Positions 15,466 through 24,273 of a DNA stretch of 64,000 bases are shown here, one piece after another. A program made the position numbers and the translations under genes. Location: assembly GCA_903925075.1 (NCBI GenBank), contig CAIYDQ010000095.1, forward strand, positions 25,624 to 89,623. Direction: 5' to 3'. Position 1 is the first letter of the stretch; each line of letters begins with the position of its first letter. Source of the DNA: an uncultured Geobacter sp. Lineage in GTDB: Bacteria > Desulfobacterota > Desulfuromonadia > Geobacterales > Geobacteraceae. The notes below the pieces were generated by a model that saw only the letters and a list, made by a program, of their open reading frames with translations, was not told the origin of the DNA and did not search any database.

Positions 15466-17889
15466 GTGATTGAGACAAAGACGATTAAACGGCAAGAACC
15501 ACTTCCCGAACTGGATCCTATGCCGTCGCCTCCCGCAATTGAGAAGCCTAAAGCACTCAAACCCAAAGCTGACAAAACCAAGCTTTTAAAGCTGAAGACG
15601 GCGAAGCCAAAGTCGGCAGCAGCGAAGCCAAAGTCGGCAACAGCGAAGCCAAAGTCGGCAACGGCGAAGCCAAAGTCGGCAACGGCGAAGCCAAAGTCGG
15701 TAACGGCGAAGACAAAGCTCGCAAAACTGAAGCCCGGCAAGCAGCTTTCGCCCGAGGACATGGAGACGGCGCTGCCGAACGAAGGGCAGATCGATCTTGG
15801 CGATAGCGAATGGTATCTGAACCGCGAGTTGACCTGGCTTGAGTTCAATCGCCGCGTGCTGCATGAGGCGATCGACGAGCGGACGCCTTTATTGGAGCGG
15901 TTGAAGTTCGTCGCCATCGTCAGCGCCAACCTCGACGAATTCATCATGAAGCGAATCGGGGGACTCAAGCAGCAGATCGGCGCCGGCATGCACGACCTGA
16001 CGCTGGACGGCCGCACGCCGCGTCAGCAGGTGATCGAGTGCCACGCCTCGATACGCGAGATTCATGCGCGCAAGCGGGAAGCCTTCAATCAGGTGCGCGA
16101 GCTCTTGGAACAAAAAGGGATCGTCATCGAGAGCTATCAGACGCTCACCGCCAAAGAAAAGAAGCATCTGCGCGAGCATTACTACACCAACATCTACCCG
16201 CTGTTGACGCCGCAGTCCATCGATCCCGCCCATCCTTTCCCGTTCATCTCCAACCTCTCTTTGAACCTGCTGGTGACGCTGCGCTACCCGAAGGCCCGCG
16301 AGGTGTCGCTTGCCCGGGTCAAGGTGCCGGTAGGCCTGGGCTCCCCGCGTTTCATCCGGGTCGGCAAGGGAGACCATTTCATCCCGCTGGAAGAGGTGAT
16401 GATGAACAACCTGGACATGCTCTTCCCGGGGATGCACATCGTCGCCTGCGAGATTTTCCGGGTCACCCGCAACGCCAACACGGAAAAGGACGAGGAGGAG
16501 GCCGACGACCTGATGGCGATGATCGAGAGCGAGCTGAAAGAGCGCCGCTTCGCTCCCATCGTTCGCCTGGAGATCGGCGAGGGGATGGAGGCGCTGCACC
16601 GGGGACGGCTGGCTGCCGAGTTGGAACTGGACGAGGCCAACGACGTGGCCGAGGTGATCGGCATGTTGGCCATGCGGGACCTGTTCGAGCTTTCCAGACT
16701 CGACTACCCGCGCCTGCACGATCCGGCGCACCACCCGATCGATCACCCCCAGCTCCTGACCACCCGCAACATTTTCCACACCATTCGCGACTCCGGGTCC
16801 GTCCTTTTGCAGCACCCCTACGTCTCCTTTTCCACCACGGTGGAGCGCTTTCTGCGGGAGGCGGCCACCGATCCCAAGGTGCGCGGCATCAAGATGACCC
16901 TGTATCGGACCTCCAGCCAGAGCCGCATTATCGAGGCGCTGCTGCAGGCGGCCCAAAACGGCAAGCAGGTGGCGGTGGTGGTGGAATTGAAGGCGCGCTT
17001 CGACGAGGCCACCAACATCCGCCTGGCGGAGCAGATGGAGGAGGCCGGCATCCACGTGACCTACGGCGTGGTGGGGCTGAAGACTCATTGCAAGGTGACC
17101 CTGGTCGTTCGGCAGGATTTTCAGGGATTGCGGCGCTACGTGCACATCGGCACCGGCAATTATCACGCCGAGACGGCGCGCATCTACAGCGACGTGGGGC
17201 TTATCACCTGCGACGACACCATCGCCCAGGACGTTACCGAGCTTTTCAACTACCTCACCACCGGTTTCACGGCCAGGCGCAACTATCGGGCCATCGTGCC
17301 CGCACCCAGGCTTTTGAAAAAGGCGCTCCTGATGCGGATCGAGCGGGAGGTCGCGCTGCATGCCGAAAGCGGCGGCGGGCTGATCCAGTTCAAGATGAAC
17401 GCGCTTGAGGACGGCGACATCGTCAAGGCGCTCTACCGAGCCTCCATGGCGGGGGTGAAGATCGACCTTTACGTGCGCGACACCTGCAGGCTCAGGCCCG
17501 GCATCGCCGGGGTATCCGACAACATCCGCGTGGTCAGCATCGTCGGGCGTTTCCTGGAACACGCCCGCATCTACTATTTCAAAAACGGCGGCGCGGAGGA
17601 ATATTTCATCTCCTCAGCCGACGCCATGAAGCGCAATCTTGAGGCGCGGGTGGAGATTCTCTGCCCGGTGGCCGACCCGGAATTGACTCAAGAGCTGCGC
17701 AAGATTTTCGACTGCTACGACGCGGACCGGCGCTCGGCTTGGGACATGCAGTCCGACGGCAGCTACATCCAGCGCCATCCGGCCGAGGGAGAAAGCGGCG
17801 AAGGAACGCACCAGATGCTGATTGCCCAGGCGGAGAAGCGGCTGAAGGAATCTCTGAAACTGAAGAAGAAGCCGAAGCCGCACCGCTGA
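15466..17889 (+). CDS. ppk1: Polyphosphate kinase Ppk1 with repeat-containing N-terminal extension
   Basis: About 807 residues, roughly 100 more than usual for Ppk1. The catalytic body starts at YLNRELTWLEFNRRVL and contains the phospho-histidine loop VGLKTHCKVTL (H541), GTGNYHAETARIYSD, the second histidine in RFLEHARIYYF (H699) and the NLEARVEILCPV strand. It reversibly makes polyphosphate from ATP. The extension (residues 1-90) is Lys/Pro/Ala-rich with five AKPKSAT-type heptads and is probably disordered and highly basic. GTG 15466 has ggag 7 nt upstream; TTG 15439 is the alternative start. It is transcribed alone, with C-terminal Lys-rich ending. Confidence 0.93.
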   Translation: MIETKTIKRQEPLPELDPMPSPPAIEKPKALKPKADKTKLLKLKTAKPKSAAAKPKSATAKPKSATAKPKSATAKPKSVTAKTKLAKLKPGKQLSPEDMETALPNEGQIDLGDSEWYLNRELTWLEFNRRVLHEAIDERTPLLERLKFVAIVSANLDEFIMKRIGGLKQQIGAGMHDLTLDGRTPRQQVIECHASIREIHARKREAFNQVRELLEQKGIVIESYQTLTAKEKKHLREHYYTNIYPLLTPQSIDPAHPFPFISNLSLNLLVTLRYPKAREVSLARVKVPVGLGSPRFIRVGKGDHFIPLEEVMMNNLDMLFPGMHIVACEIFRVTRNANTEKDEEEADDLMAMIESELKERRFAPIVRLEIGEGMEALHRGRLAAELELDEANDVAEVIGMLAMRDLFELSRLDYPRLHDPAHHPIDHPQLLTTRNIFHTIRDSGSVLLQHPYVSFSTTVERFLREAATDPKVRGIKMTLYRTSSQSRIIEALLQAAQNGKQVAVVVELKARFDEATNIRLAEQMEEAGIHVTYGVVGLKTHCKVTLVVRQDFQGLRRYVHIGTGNYHAETARIYSDVGLITCDDTIAQDVTELFNYLTTGFTARRNYRAIVPAPRLLKKALLMRIEREVALHAESGGGLIQFKMNALEDGDIVKALYRASMAGVKIDLYVRDTCRLRPGIAGVSDNIRVVSIVGRFLEHARIYYFKNGGAEEYFISSADAMKRNLEARVEILCPVADPELTQELRKIFDCYDADRRSAWDMQSDGSYIQRHPAEGESGEGTHQMLIAQAEKRLKESLKLKKKPKPHR
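15601..15705. repeat. Five tandem 21-bp repeats inside ppk1
   Basis: Five consecutive copies of gcgaagccaaagtcggcaac plus one base (15601, 15622, 15643, 15664, 15685) with only a few substitutions, encoding AKPKSAT heptads. A sixth degenerate copy follows at 15706. The near identity at third codon positions shows recent expansion, so copy number probably differs between strains. Confidence 0.9.
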
Positions 17890-17960
17890 GCCTGCCGGTT
17901 GCCTGCCGGTTGGCTTCCGGTTGCCTGCCGGTTGGCTGCCGGTTGCCGAACTGCCGGTTT
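17890..17960. repeat. Short tandem repeat with core tgccggttg
   Basis: Directly after the ppk1 stop, ccggtt recurs six to seven times in the unit gcctgccggttg/gctgccggttg. The rest of the gap to 18101 contains nothing I can name apart from the ribosome site of the next gene. It has no U-run and is not an obvious terminator. Confidence 0.75.
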
Positions 17961-18101
17961 TTGGGTGACAGCGCCTTCCAAAAGGGATAGCCTGTTTCTC
18001 TGGCCCTACCACAGGGGACTGGCTCCGCGGAACGCGGTGCCTGTCCCCCTGGATTCGAAGCCGCTTGCACGACGTTGAAAATCCGCAGGAGGATACCCGG
18101 C

Positions 18102-18365
18102 ATGGAATCCAAGGAAAAATGCATCTGCACGGAGAAGCACGACCAGCACATCTGTGTTTTGCACAGCAAAGGAATGGTTCAGGAGGTCGAGAAACTGACG
18201 GATAACCCGACCGTTACCTGCTCAATATGCCTGGTGAACGCCAATTCTCCCGACAACGTCTGTTCACCCACTACCCTTGGCGGCGGCTTCAAATACTCCG
18301 ACATGCAAGGCAGCAAAAAGGTAATTTGCGACAGTTTGGCGGAACCCGACCCGGAGAAGAAATAA
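18102..18365 (+). CDS. Cys-rich small protein, 87 aa, unknown
   Basis: ATG 18102 follows gcaggagg at 9 nt. The 87-residue product has eight cysteines or so with paired spacing: CIC near residue 7, H/C in KHDQHICVLHSKG, CSIC in the middle, then NVCSP and VICDS. The CxxC pair and interspersed histidines suggest zinc or iron binding, but no known finger pattern fits. No signal peptide. It lies between ppk1 and the NlpC/P60 lipoprotein and has a clean stop. Family unknown to me. Confidence 0.7.
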   Translation: MESKEKCICTEKHDQHICVLHSKGMVQEVEKLTDNPTVTCSICLVNANSPDNVCSPTTLGGGFKYSDMQGSKKVICDSLAEPDPEKK

Positions 18366-18540
18366 CCTCTGCAAAAAGGGCGATAGGCATGCCCGAGCTG
18401 TTGTGCTCCTGAAAATACCTCTCGTCTGACCTCTAGCTGAGGCGATCCGCCCTCTCTCAATCTTTACATTCAGTGCGATTAATTCCGCTCCAGCAAGAAA
18501 TAAAGCTTTATACTATATCGCTGCGACTTTGGAGGAAGCC

Positions 18541-20031
18541 ATGATGATCGATAAGATCGGGACGACCCATAGACATTGCGATAGGACCGACAAGACCCGT
18601 AGGCGGGGATCGCTCGCCGCGGGAACGATCTGCCTCGCTCTGCTGCTTACCGGCTGCAGCCTGCTCGGCAAAGGGCGCAGCGAAGTCGCCGCTCCCCTTG
18701 TCCAAGAGAGTTGCCCTACCTGCGCCCCTCGCGTGGAAATGGAAACGGAGCCGGCTGAGGCCGCTCCCCCCCTCGGCGGCCCCGAAATCCAGGATCTGCG
18801 TCGCATACCTCAGCAGTTAGACGGCCTCGCCGCGGCGGCCGGGGACCGTTTGGATCCGGGAGATCGCTGCCGGACGCAGTTGCAGGAGGAATTCCATCGG
18901 CGCTTCTTCGCCCCCTGGACCTCATCCGCTCCTCTCTTCGATATCGCGGATTCCAAGCATGTCATGAGGGAGGAGGGAGGGCATGATTGGTACGGCGTGA
19001 ACAAGCGCAAGGTCGGCCGCAAGCAGATGCAGGAACTTTTTGACAACTGTGCGCTGGCCGGATTCCCGTCTCGAAAAGATGCCGCCATCGCGGTGGCTCC
19101 GGCTCATTTGCGCGGCCTGCCGAGCTATCTTCCCCTCTTCGAAGGGGCCGAGGACGAGCCCTTCGACATGCTTTCCTATCCGCAGGTGAAACTGAACGAG
19201 CCCCTGAAGGTGCTGCACGCGTCGCGGGACGGCGTCTGGTTCTTCGTCGAAACCGGCTACTCGACCGGCTGGATCGAGGCGCGCGACGTGGCACTGGTGG
19301 ATGCCGCCTTCAGAGAATCTTGGATGCAGGGGCCTCACCTGGTGATCGTCAGGGATTACACCTCGGTAGCCGACGGCAAGGGTGTCGGCACCTACCGAGC
19401 CAAGATCGGCACGATTTTGCCGGTCGTGCGCGCGGATGAAAACGGGTGGGACGTTTCCGTCGCTTCGGCGGGGGAGGGGGGCAAGGCGGAAAGCCGGATC
19501 AGCCGGATACCCCGCGAGGCAGCCGCACCCTTTCCGCTGCCGTTCAACGGCGAAAAGATCGCCATGATCGGCAACCAACTGCTGGGGCAGCCCTACGGGT
19601 GGGGTGAAATTTACGGACTGCGGGACTGCTCGGCCATGCTGCGGGATTTTTTTCTCCCTTTCGGAATCTGGCTGCCGCGCACCTCCACCGACCAGATCGA
19701 ATCCATTCCGCGCCGTCATGAGTTGGCGGCGCTGGCGCCGGAGGCGAAGAGGGAGTTGATTCGGGAAAAGGGCCGGCCCTTTCTGACGCTGCTCCACAAA
19801 CCCGGGCACATCATGCTCTACGTAGGGGTGGATAAAGAGGGGCATCCGTTGGTCTTCCACGATGCCTGGTCGATCCGGGTAAAGGGCAAAGGCGAGGAGC
19901 GGACGAAGATCATCGGCATGGCGGCCGTGACCACTTTGGAGCCGGGAAAGGAGTTCGGATTGGCGCCGGGGAGTTCTCTGCTTGAGCGCTCCACGGATCT
20001 GGGCGTCATCACGGATCGCTGCCCGCAGTAG
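18541..20031 (+). CDS. SH3/NlpC-P60 family lipoprotein (cell-wall peptidase)
   Basis: About 496 residues. A long basic leader ends in the lipobox LLLTGC (C39), so it is a lipoprotein. The middle (about 200-345) has SH3b-like strands (VLHASRDGVWFFVETGYSTGW, then RAKIGTILPVV). The C-terminal NlpC/P60 domain has the catalytic triad C363 (LRDCSAML), H423 (KPGHIMLYVG) and H440 (VFHDAW). Family members cleave gamma-D-glutamyl-diamino acid bonds in peptidoglycan or scavenged peptides. ATG 18541 or 18544 both fit ggagg at 18531. A TATACT-like -10 lies near 18510. Confidence 0.88.
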   Translation: MMIDKIGTTHRHCDRTDKTRRRGSLAAGTICLALLLTGCSLLGKGRSEVAAPLVQESCPTCAPRVEMETEPAEAAPPLGGPEIQDLRRIPQQLDGLAAAAGDRLDPGDRCRTQLQEEFHRRFFAPWTSSAPLFDIADSKHVMREEGGHDWYGVNKRKVGRKQMQELFDNCALAGFPSRKDAAIAVAPAHLRGLPSYLPLFEGAEDEPFDMLSYPQVKLNEPLKVLHASRDGVWFFVETGYSTGWIEARDVALVDAAFRESWMQGPHLVIVRDYTSVADGKGVGTYRAKIGTILPVVRADENGWDVSVASAGEGGKAESRISRIPREAAAPFPLPFNGEKIAMIGNQLLGQPYGWGEIYGLRDCSAMLRDFFLPFGIWLPRTSTDQIESIPRRHELAALAPEAKRELIREKGRPFLTLLHKPGHIMLYVGVDKEGHPLVFHDAWSIRVKGKGEERTKIIGMAAVTTLEPGKEFGLAPGSSLLERSTDLGVITDRCPQ

Positions 20032-20197
20032 GGACGAAACAGGTAACTGATCGATATTAAAGGGGTGATGCGCAGTTCGGCGAGGCGGGGAGGCGCGAAA
20101 AAAGGCTGCCATTATTCGACCGATAGTATTAGCATAGGAGGAGTAAAGATCTTCACCGTAGCCGCTGATTTTCTTCACCGACAAAAGGAGAAATATC

Positions 20198-20623
20198 ATG
20201 AAAAGGACAGCTTCAGCAGTATGGAACGGTTCGCTCAAAGAAGGCAAAGGCGTGATTTCCAGCCAAAGCGGCGTGCTCAGTGACACCGCCTATTCCTTTG
20301 GAACTCGTTTTGCCGAAGAGCGCGGCACCAACCCGGAGGAACTGATTGCGGCGGCGCACGCCGGATGTTTTTCCATGGCGCTATCGGCGGGGCTTGGCAA
20401 GGCGGGCTTTGAGCCGGCCCGAATCAGGACCGGCGCCTCGCTTGATCTGGAGAACGTCGAAGGGAGCTGGAGGATAACGGCAGTCCATTTGGAGACTTCG
20501 GCGCGGGTACCCAAGATCTCCCAGAGCCAGTTCGAGGCCATCGCTCAGGACGCCAAGGCCAACTGTCCGGTCTCGCAGCTGCTGAAGGCCAACATCACCT
20601 TGGTAGCGAAGCTGGAAGACTGA
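20198..20623 (+). CDS. OsmC family peroxiredoxin
   Basis: A 141-residue OsmC/Ohr-fold protein with both redox cysteines, C57 in AAAHAGCFSMAL and C123 in AKANCPVSQLL, and the TNPEELIAAAHA helix. The pattern with KRTASAVWNGSLKEGKG is that of the OsmC rather than Ohr subgroup. It reduces organic hydroperoxides with a lipoyl or thiol donor. AAAAGGAG lies 8 nt before the ATG. It is monocistronic, followed by a palindromic repeat and the hcp terminator. Confidence 0.93.
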   Translation: MKRTASAVWNGSLKEGKGVISSQSGVLSDTAYSFGTRFAEERGTNPEELIAAAHAGCFSMALSAGLGKAGFEPARIRTGASLDLENVEGSWRITAVHLETSARVPKISQSQFEAIAQDAKANCPVSQLLKANITLVAKLED

Positions 20624-20661
20624 GAACCGTTACGCCGCGGAGTTCTGTAGGTCTGTAGTCT

Positions 20662-20773
20662 GTAGGTCGCGTTGAGGCACGAAACGCGACGTTCCCATTG
20701 TAGCGACGGAGTTGCTGCCGTGGCTCCGGAGCAATGTTGCGTTTCACGAAAAACCCGTTCAACGCAACCTACG
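20662..20773. repeat. Palindromic intergenic repeat, family B (copy 1)
   Basis: Starts gtaggtcgcgttgag and ends caacgcaacctac, with inner gaaacgcgacgtt and caatgttgcgtttcacg, so the whole element is a long inverted repeat. Related copies are at 25653-25692 and 44816-44902. It lies between the convergent osmC and hcp genes. Confidence 0.75.
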
Positions 20774-20812
20774 AAAAGCAAGGCGTTTCGCCACGGAGCA
20801 AGATATAAAAAA

Positions 20813-20850
20813 ACGCGGCCCCCGATGCATCTCAGGGCCCGCGTTTTTTT
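20813..20850 (-). terminator. Rho-independent terminator (hcp, possibly bidirectional)
   Basis: acgcggcccc and gggcccgcgt pair around a short loop; A-runs flank the left side and seven T the right side, so the hairpin with U-tract works for the leftward hcp message and also for osmC read-through from the left. Confidence 0.85.
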
Positions 20851-20869
20851 GGTTATGCGGTTTTCCGGT

Positions 20870-22504
20870 TTAGCCGAGGATCTGCTTCAGGTCGCCTTCG
20901 GCGGTGCCGATCGGGCCGATGTTGAAGTTCTCGACCAGGAAGTTCAGCACGTTCGGGGTGACGAACGCCGGCAGGGTCGGTCCGAGCTTGATGTTCTTGA
21001 TGCCCAGGTGCAGCAGGGTCAAGAGGATCGCCACTGCCTTCTGCTCGTACCAGGAGAGGATGAAGGAGAGCGGCAGCTCGTTGACGCCGCACTCGAAGGC
21101 GCCGGCAAGCGCCACTGCGATCTGGATGGCCGAGTAGGCGTCGTTGCACTGGCCGATGTCCAAAAGGCGCGGAATGCCGCCGATGTCGCCGAAGTCGAGC
21201 TTGTTGAAGCGGAACTTGCCGCAGGCAAGGGTCAGGATGACGCAGTCGGCCGGCACGGCTTCGGCGAACTCGGTGTAGTAGTTACGGCCGCTCTTGGCGC
21301 CGTCGCAGCCGCCGATCAGGAAGAAGTGGCGGATCTGTCCGGCCTTGACCGCAGCGATCACCTTGTCGGCCACGCCCAGCACTGCGTTGTGTCCAAAGCC
21401 GGTGAGGATGTCCTTGCCGGGGTTCTCAGCGAAGCCCGGAAGCGACAAGGCCTTCTCGACCACCGGAGAGAAATCCCAGCCGGCGATGTTCTTGACGTCG
21501 GGCCACTGCACCAGGCCCCAGGTGTACAGCCGGTCTTTGTAGCTTTCGGCCGGGCGCTGGATGCAGTTGGTGTTGAAGATGATGGCGCCGGGGAAATCCT
21601 GGAATTCCTTGGCCTGATCCTGCCATGCGCCGCCGAAGTTGCCGGCGAGGTGCGCGTACTTCTTGAGGCCCGGATATCCGTGGGCGGGAAGCATTTCGCC
21701 GTGGGTGTAGACGTTGATCCCCTTCCCTTCGGTCTGCTTCAAAAGCTCCTCAAGCATGCGCAGGTCGTGGCCCGAGACCAGGATCGCCTTGCCCGCCTTG
21801 GTGCCCAGCGCAACCGGAGTCGGCACCGGATGGCCGAAACTGTCGGTGTTGGCCTTGTCGAGCAGCTGCATGGCGGCCAGGTTGATGCGTCCGCACTCCA
21901 TGGAGAGGCCGACAAAGTCCATCAGTCCCAGGCTCTTGTCCAGCGTCGCCGCCAGTCCCTGATGGGTGAAGGCGTAGATCTCGTCGTTCTCAAGGCCGAT
22001 CACCAGCGCGTGGTGGGCGTAGGCGGCGTACCCTTTCATGCCGTAAATGATGATCTCCTGAACCGACTTGACGTCCGGATCGATGGAGTCGTCTTTCACG
22101 CCGTGCTGGGCGCCCAGGGCGATCAGTTCCGCGGTCGTGCCCGTAACAAAGGGCTTCGCTGCCGCGGGGACTTCGCCGGTGAAGGGGCCGCCGTTGGCCG
22201 TCTCGAAGAGCGCCTGAGCCTTGTCGCGGTTCTTGGCCGCGTCGCGCACCAGTTTGGCGATCTCTTCGGCGTCGAAGTCAACGTTGGTGACGGTGGTGAA
22301 GAGGCCGTCCAGCATGAAGCGGTCGATGCCGGTGTCTTTGGCTCCCTTTTCACGGGCCTTGTGTGCCCAAAAGGCGATACCTTTCATGGAGTAGACCAAC
22401 TGGTCCTGTAAAGCGGCCACGTCCGGTTTCTTGCCGCAGACGCCTACTTTGGAGCATCCGCCGTTTGCAGCCTGTTCACACTGATAGCAAAACATGTTTT
22501 CCAT
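20870..22504 (-). CDS. hcp: Hydroxylamine reductase / hybrid-cluster protein Hcp
   Basis: 544 residues beginning MENMFCYQCEQ, with the N-terminal cluster cysteines C6, C9, C17 and C23. Hybrid-cluster ligand regions such as GHDLRMLEE, TNCIQRP, GFGHNAVLG and FFLIGGCDGAKSGRNYY are present. Hcp acts as a hydroxylamine reductase in vitro and as an NO reductase in vivo, protecting against nitrosative stress in the cytoplasm. The frame extends to 22579, but AAGGAG lies 7 nt before the internal ATG, which gives the conserved start. It has its own terminator, and a Crp/Fnr-type palindrome lies about 210 bp upstream. Confidence 0.96.
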   Translation of the reverse strand: MENMFCYQCEQAANGGCSKVGVCGKKPDVAALQDQLVYSMKGIAFWAHKAREKGAKDTGIDRFMLDGLFTTVTNVDFDAEEIAKLVRDAAKNRDKAQALFETANGGPFTGEVPAAAKPFVTGTTAELIALGAQHGVKDDSIDPDVKSVQEIIIYGMKGYAAYAHHALVIGLENDEIYAFTHQGLAATLDKSLGLMDFVGLSMECGRINLAAMQLLDKANTDSFGHPVPTPVALGTKAGKAILVSGHDLRMLEELLKQTEGKGINVYTHGEMLPAHGYPGLKKYAHLAGNFGGAWQDQAKEFQDFPGAIIFNTNCIQRPAESYKDRLYTWGLVQWPDVKNIAGWDFSPVVEKALSLPGFAENPGKDILTGFGHNAVLGVADKVIAAVKAGQIRHFFLIGGCDGAKSGRNYYTEFAEAVPADCVILTLACGKFRFNKLDFGDIGGIPRLLDIGQCNDAYSAIQIAVALAGAFECGVNELPLSFILSWYEQKAVAILLTLLHLGIKNIKLGPTLPAFVTPNVLNFLVENFNIGPIGTAEGDLKQILG

Positions 22505-22711
22505 AATTTCTTCTCCTTTGTGTGCAGCGTTAGTTGTTGGTGTCGAAAACCCGAGCCAGCTTTTGATTCTGTTCTTCATCCAGTTCCCCTATGCCTATCG
22601 ATTTATTGAAAGCGGTTATTTGTTTGCCTCATCAAAGCAAGGCGGAGTGTCCATGTTCTACGTTTGCTGCGTTCCATGTGGCGACCTTACCTGCAATCTG
22701 GCGGCGCAACC

Positions 22712-22725
22712 TTGACTTATGTCAT
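22712..22725. promoter_or_regulatory. Crp/Fnr-type palindrome upstream of hcp (HcpR-like)
   Basis: The 403-bp gap 22505-22907 between divergent hcp and the TAXI gene has no gene. It contains ttgacttatgtcat, a TTGAC-N4-GTCAw half-site pair close to the HcpR/Fnr-type operators that control hcp in related bacteria. Assignment to HcpR is inferred from position and shape; no hcpR gene is in the window. Confidence 0.45.
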
Positions 22726-22907
22726 AAAACAGGAGTATCTAGCGTATATGGAGTTTATTCAGGGGAAAAGCAGCGGTTTTCTTCTGGCGGGAACCTGCTC
22801 GGGGCAAGGAGGACGGCTTTTCGGGGTTTAGTCACATTTATAGGTGGCCATGCTTAACCGTAGCATTCATACGTTTTAGACGTCAAGACGTTTAGCGGGG
22901 GAATTCA

Positions 22908-24266
22908 ATGGCAAAAAACAGATTTCAGGAGCTGGCCTCGGTCCGGCCCATGGCGCGTTTCATAGGGGTTTCGGTGCGGGACCTGCTGATCACCGCGGGT
23001 CCGATGGTGCTGATCACCCTGATCGTCATCGTGATCGCTTACCTGTTCGTCCGCCCCGCGCCGCCCGACACCATCACCATTACCAGCGGCCCTGCGGGGA
23101 GCAATTTTCAGCTGACCGCCCAGAAGTACCAGAAGATCCTGGCGCGCAACGGGGTCAAACTGAAGGTACTCCCTTCGGAAGGCTCTCTGGACAACTTGCG
23201 CAAGCTGGCAAATCCCAAGGTGCAGGTCGACATCGGCTTCGTGCAAAGCGGCGTGTCCGAGGGGATGAACCTGGATCGGTTGGTTTCCCTCGGCAGCATG
23301 TTTCACCTGCCGTTGGCGCTCTTTTACCGGGCCGAGGCGCCGGCCAGGACCCTTGCCGAACTGAACGGCAAGCGGCTCGCCATCGGTCCCGAGGGGAGCG
23401 GAACCCACGCGCTGGCCCTGGTTCTGCTGAAGGCGAACGGCATCCAGCCCGGCGGCGCCACCCAGCTCCTCAACATCTCCGGGGACGAGGCGTCGCAGTC
23501 TCTTTTGGACGGCAAGATAGACGCCGCCTTCTTGATGGGGGATTCCGCCACGCCGCCGGTGATGCGCAAGTTATTGTGGACGCCGGGAATCCGGCTGATG
23601 GACTTCCCGCAGGCCGACGCCTATTCGCGCCGTTTCCCCTATCTGGTGAAGCTCGATCTCCCCATGGGAGGGTTCGACTTCGGCAAGAACGTGCCGCCGC
23701 AGGACATTCATCTGATCGGCCCGACCGTGGAACTGGTGGCGCGCCATACCTTGCATCCGGCGCTGTCCGATCTGTTGATCGAAGCGGCGCGCGAGGTGCA
23801 CGGCAAGGCCACGCTCATGCAGCACGCGGGCGAGTTCCCGGCCCCCCTGGAACACGAGTTTCCCTTAAGTTCCGACGCCAGACACTTCTACAGTTCCGGC
23901 CGCAAGGACTTTCTCTACAGCGTCCTCCCCTTTGAGTGGGCAAGCCTCGTGAACAGGACGCTCGTGGTGTTCGTGCCGATCGTCGTGTTGTTGATTCCCG
24001 GGCTAAAGCTGGTGCCGGCGCTGTACAACTGGCGCGTCAGGTCGCGCATCTACCGTTGGTACGGCCTGCTGATCGCCATCGAGAGAGCGATCCTCGCCAA
24101 TCCTTCTCCGGATGAGAGGGCCGAGTTGCTCAAGCGCTTGGACGACATCGAGCTGGAGGTGAACAAGATGAAGATGCCGCTGGCTTTCGCGGAGAACCTC
24201 TATGTGCTGCGGGATCACATCAAGTTCGTGAGCGACAGGTATCGGAGGGATGCGGAGGGGTGTTGA
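22908..24266 (+). CDS. TAXI family TRAP-type solute-binding protein, membrane anchored
   Basis: A 452-residue protein. A TM segment at about 27-48 anchors the extracytoplasmic domain, which has the TAXI signature ITITSGPAGSNFQLTAQKYQKIL cut here to GPAGSNFQLTAQKYQ, then VDIGFVQSGV, LNGKRLAIGPEGSGTHA and DAAFLMGD. A second TM (about 345-365) follows, with a cytoplasmic helical tail. TAXI proteins deliver substrates to TRAP permeases, but no permease gene (DctQM) is nearby. The extra C-terminal TM and tail suggest a signalling or anchoring role instead. gcggggga precedes the ATG. Confidence 0.85.
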   Translation: MAKNRFQELASVRPMARFIGVSVRDLLITAGPMVLITLIVIVIAYLFVRPAPPDTITITSGPAGSNFQLTAQKYQKILARNGVKLKVLPSEGSLDNLRKLANPKVQVDIGFVQSGVSEGMNLDRLVSLGSMFHLPLALFYRAEAPARTLAELNGKRLAIGPEGSGTHALALVLLKANGIQPGGATQLLNISGDEASQSLLDGKIDAAFLMGDSATPPVMRKLLWTPGIRLMDFPQADAYSRRFPYLVKLDLPMGGFDFGKNVPPQDIHLIGPTVELVARHTLHPALSDLLIEAAREVHGKATLMQHAGEFPAPLEHEFPLSSDARHFYSSGRKDFLYSVLPFEWASLVNRTLVVFVPIVVLLIPGLKLVPALYNWRVRSRIYRWYGLLIAIERAILANPSPDERAELLKRLDDIELEVNKMKMPLAFAENLYVLRDHIKFVSDRYRRDAEGC

Positions 24267-24273
24267 CGAAGGT

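Noticed and set aside
15889..17562. 557-aa open frame on the - strand
   Set aside because: Complete antisense overlap with ppk1, whose motifs are unmistakable.
20672..22411. 579-aa open frame on the + strand
   Set aside because: It lies antisense to hcp, begins before the terminator and has typical shadow composition (Gly/Arg/Val-rich), with no ribosome site or family motifs.
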